Assembly (NCBI GenBank): GCA_001871235.1
Contig: MNUV01000059.1
Location: forward strand, 1-6,795
DNA length: 6,795 bases
Origin: Candidatus Falkowbacteria bacterium CG1_02_41_21
GTDB lineage: Bacteria > Patescibacteriota > Patescibacteriia > Patescibacteriales > UBA12465
Direction of reading: 5' to 3'
Below the pieces are notes generated by a model. It worked only from the letters and a program-made list of their open reading frames with translations. It had not been told where the DNA came from and did not search any database. Below are positions 5,269-6,795 of the stretch, one piece after another; position 1 is the stretch's first letter; every line of letters begins with the position of its first letter. Position numbers and translations under genes: made by a program.

Positions 5269-6756
5269 TTAAATGGTTGGCGGTAAACTCATGACTGTTC
5301 CGAGAGGATAAAGGGACAATAATTGCGGGGAGACGGTGATGACGTTACTCCAATTATAACCTAAAGTTTCAAAAGTCTCGCCGGAGATAAAAGGTCTTTT
5401 TTGTCCGTTATCAATTAAGTAGACGGTAGGTGAAGCCGGTGATTTCAGGAGTTCGCCATTTCCAAAAAGAACCGGAGCTATTTTGGTATATTTGGCCAGG
5501 GTAGTCTCGTTGGCCGGGACTATTTTTTTACCTTTAAATTTAGTGCTTAAAAAAATCTTATCAACGAGCGGAGCTTTAGTGCCATCTTGGACGAAATAAA
5601 CCCCGCCATTTTTAGTGCTCTGCATCAAGGTGCCGGTGATATTGGTGGAAGTGGCGGTTAAATTTTGGCCGTCATTATAACCGGCTAAGTCGCTCACCGG
5701 GGCATCAATAATTTCATCGGGATTAAAGCCGATATTTTTGAAGACTTCTTCGCTCACTATTAATCTTTTGGCGCTGTCTACCAATAAATATCTTTTTTTG
5801 TCGGGGGTTCTGATAATGGAATAATTCGGGAATTTAATGGCTTCGCCTTTGGCGTAATTATCCATGACGCTCTGGGCGACAGTAATAATTTTCTTTTCAT
5901 CAAAACGGGAAGTCAGAGCGCCGTGGCTTAAGAATGGTCTTTTCAGTCCGCCCTCAATCAGCCAAACGCCCACTTCGCCGTTAATTCTTAACAGCGAGCC
6001 GTCGGGGTAAATTAATGGATTGTTGGGAAAATATTTTTTCCAAAGTTTGAAGAAATTATAATTACCGTTGAAGACGTGGGGCGTGTAATTATACAACCCG
6101 GCGGTGGCAGTATTTTCAATCATGACATTCAGCGGTTCATTAGTTATCACGCCATAGGGATTGGTAAAGGTATAGGTATTTCCCGCCCTATATTTATAGC
6201 TATCGGGGTGATCCATATAATATCTAAATTGCAGTGAAGCGCTGTTAACCTGTTTGCCGAAACCTTTGTAGTAGGGATTGCAAGCCCAATTATCCGGGCA
6301 ACCATAACCTGTCGCCCAATCTAATTGGCTTTGTTCGGGGGCATCGTCTCCGATTAAGCTTTGTTCTTTTTGTAAGAGCACCAGCAGAAATTTAGGATTA
6401 ACGGTGCTGACGTGGCGGCATTTTAATTTCTTTTCATCTTCGGTCGGCAAGTCGCTCAATTCCACGCCATCGCAGTCATAATTGGCGGTGGCCGCTTCAT
6501 AGATGATCTCAGCCGCCGTTTTGTTTGGCGTGCCATGGGAATTATAGGTGGAAAAACTAGCTAAAAAACTGCCTTGTTTGACCAGAAAGTTCTGAATTTC
6601 AGTCAAAGTCAGACTGCCGGTATTTAAAATTTCGGCATCGCTGATAATCTGGCCTGGATTGAATTCGGGGTCAATATCAGTCTGAGCTAATAGGCCGACT
6701 GGAGCGAAGATAAAGATTAAGGCTGATATTAGGCTAATTTTGGTGATTTTGTTCAT
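5269..6756 (-). CDS. Secreted lysozyme-like protein with four C-terminal KRPF-type repeats
   Basis: The 495-residue protein begins with a Sec signal peptide: MNKITK, a hydrophobic core to about residue 22, and likely cleavage after A24 (GLLA/QT). Residues 33-243 resemble a lysozyme-like module found in actinobacterial wall proteins: PGQIISDAEI (34-43), a helix with LLQKEQSLI (127-135, E131 as candidate catalytic acid), the GYGCPDNWAC segment (150-159), and ATAGLYNYTPHV (217-228). Four Cys (95, 113, 153, 159) could form disulfides outside the cell. Residues about 252-489 hold four diverged repeats of about 55-60 residues, clearest in VWLIEGGLKRPFLS and VYLIDNGQKRPFIS, with YLLVDSAKRLIVS and VYFVQDGTKAPLV as weaker copies. 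No C-terminal anchor or sorting motif is seen. The repeats probably bind wall or surface polymer, and the protein may remodel peptidoglycan (inference). It is the first gene of the operon. Confidence 0.75.
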   Translation of the reverse strand: MNKITKISLISALIFIFAPVGLLAQTDIDPEFNPGQIISDAEILNTGSLTLTEIQNFLVKQGSFLASFSTYNSHGTPNKTAAEIIYEAATANYDCDGVELSDLPTEDEKKLKCRHVSTVNPKFLLVLLQKEQSLIGDDAPEQSQLDWATGYGCPDNWACNPYYKGFGKQVNSASLQFRYYMDHPDSYKYRAGNTYTFTNPYGVITNEPLNVMIENTATAGLYNYTPHVFNGNYNFFKLWKKYFPNNPLIYPDGSLLRINGEVGVWLIEGGLKRPFLSHGALTSRFDEKKIITVAQSVMDNYAKGEAIKFPNYSIIRTPDKKRYLLVDSAKRLIVSEEVFKNIGFNPDEIIDAPVSDLAGYNDGQNLTATSTNITGTLMQSTKNGGVYFVQDGTKAPLVDKIFLSTKFKGKKIVPANETTLAKYTKIAPVLFGNGELLKSPASPTVYLIDNGQKRPFISGETFETLGYNWSNVITVSPQLLSLYPLGTVMSLPPTI

Positions 6757-6786
6757 GATATTTAGTTAATTATTTTTTATTCTTAC

Positions 6787-6792
6787 ATTATA
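6787..6792 (-). promoter_or_regulatory. -10 box ahead of the secreted-protein operon
   Basis: A perfect TATAAT on the minus strand lies 30 nt upstream of the ATG at 6756. The predicted start is near 6780, giving a leader of about 24 nt with no Shine-Dalgarno sequence. The -35 region is outside the window, so the promoter cannot be confirmed. It would drive the whole unit down to tRNA-Glu. Confidence 0.5.
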
Positions 6793-6795
6793 ATA

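Noticed and set aside
1..6795. CRISPR array, rRNA gene or defence system
   Set aside because: No regularly spaced direct repeats, no rRNA signature and no recognisable nuclease, toxin or restriction gene was found.

Overview
The window looks like a chromosomal segment of an AT-rich bacterium with a small genome, most likely a member of the Candidate Phyla Radiation (Patescibacteria). This is inferred from the tightly packed genes, the secreted lysozyme-like protein with KRPF-type repeats, a small unassigned protein placed before peptide deformylase, and few Shine-Dalgarno sequences inside the operon. No rRNA or marker gene here fixes the lineage. The standard genetic code fits every intact gene.

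Left part (1-460): the 5' end of an IS91-type transposase gene runs off the left edge on the minus strand. A strong hairpin stands upstream of it, with its U-tract on the minus strand. Next, on the plus strand, come a promoter, tRNA-Thr(TGT) and its terminator. That terminator is shared back-to-back with the following minus-strand gene.

Middle (461-2660): a minus-strand gene encodes a PurH-like protein that keeps a complete AICAR transformylase region. Its IMP cyclohydrolase region is reduced to about 60 residues. It has its own promoter in the intergenic region 1655-1885. A plus-strand pseudogene (1886-2619) follows. It can be rebuilt into one roughly 244-residue protein of unknown family by undoing three single-base frameshifts and one TGA stop. 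A perfect 14-bp bidirectional terminator closes it.

Right part (2663-6795): one minus-strand transcription unit reads, in order, secreted lysozyme-like/KRPF-repeat protein, LigB/MEMO-type protein, a 96-residue protein, peptide deformylase (def), methionyl-tRNA formyltransferase (fmt) and tRNA-Glu(CTC). Gaps are 3-4 nt, def and fmt overlap by 11 nt, and the tRNA begins 5 nt after the fmt stop. A perfect -10 box sits at the right edge ahead of the first gene.

Functionally, fmt and def form the N-formylmethionine cycle: formylation of initiator Met-tRNA, then removal of the formyl group from new proteins. Fmt and the PurH-like transformylase both use 10-formyltetrahydrofolate. They are in separate transcription units, so a functional link is only suggestive. 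The most unusual items are the PurH with a deleted cyclohydrolase region, the decaying unknown gene, and the mixed secretion/formyl-cycle/tRNA transcription unit.
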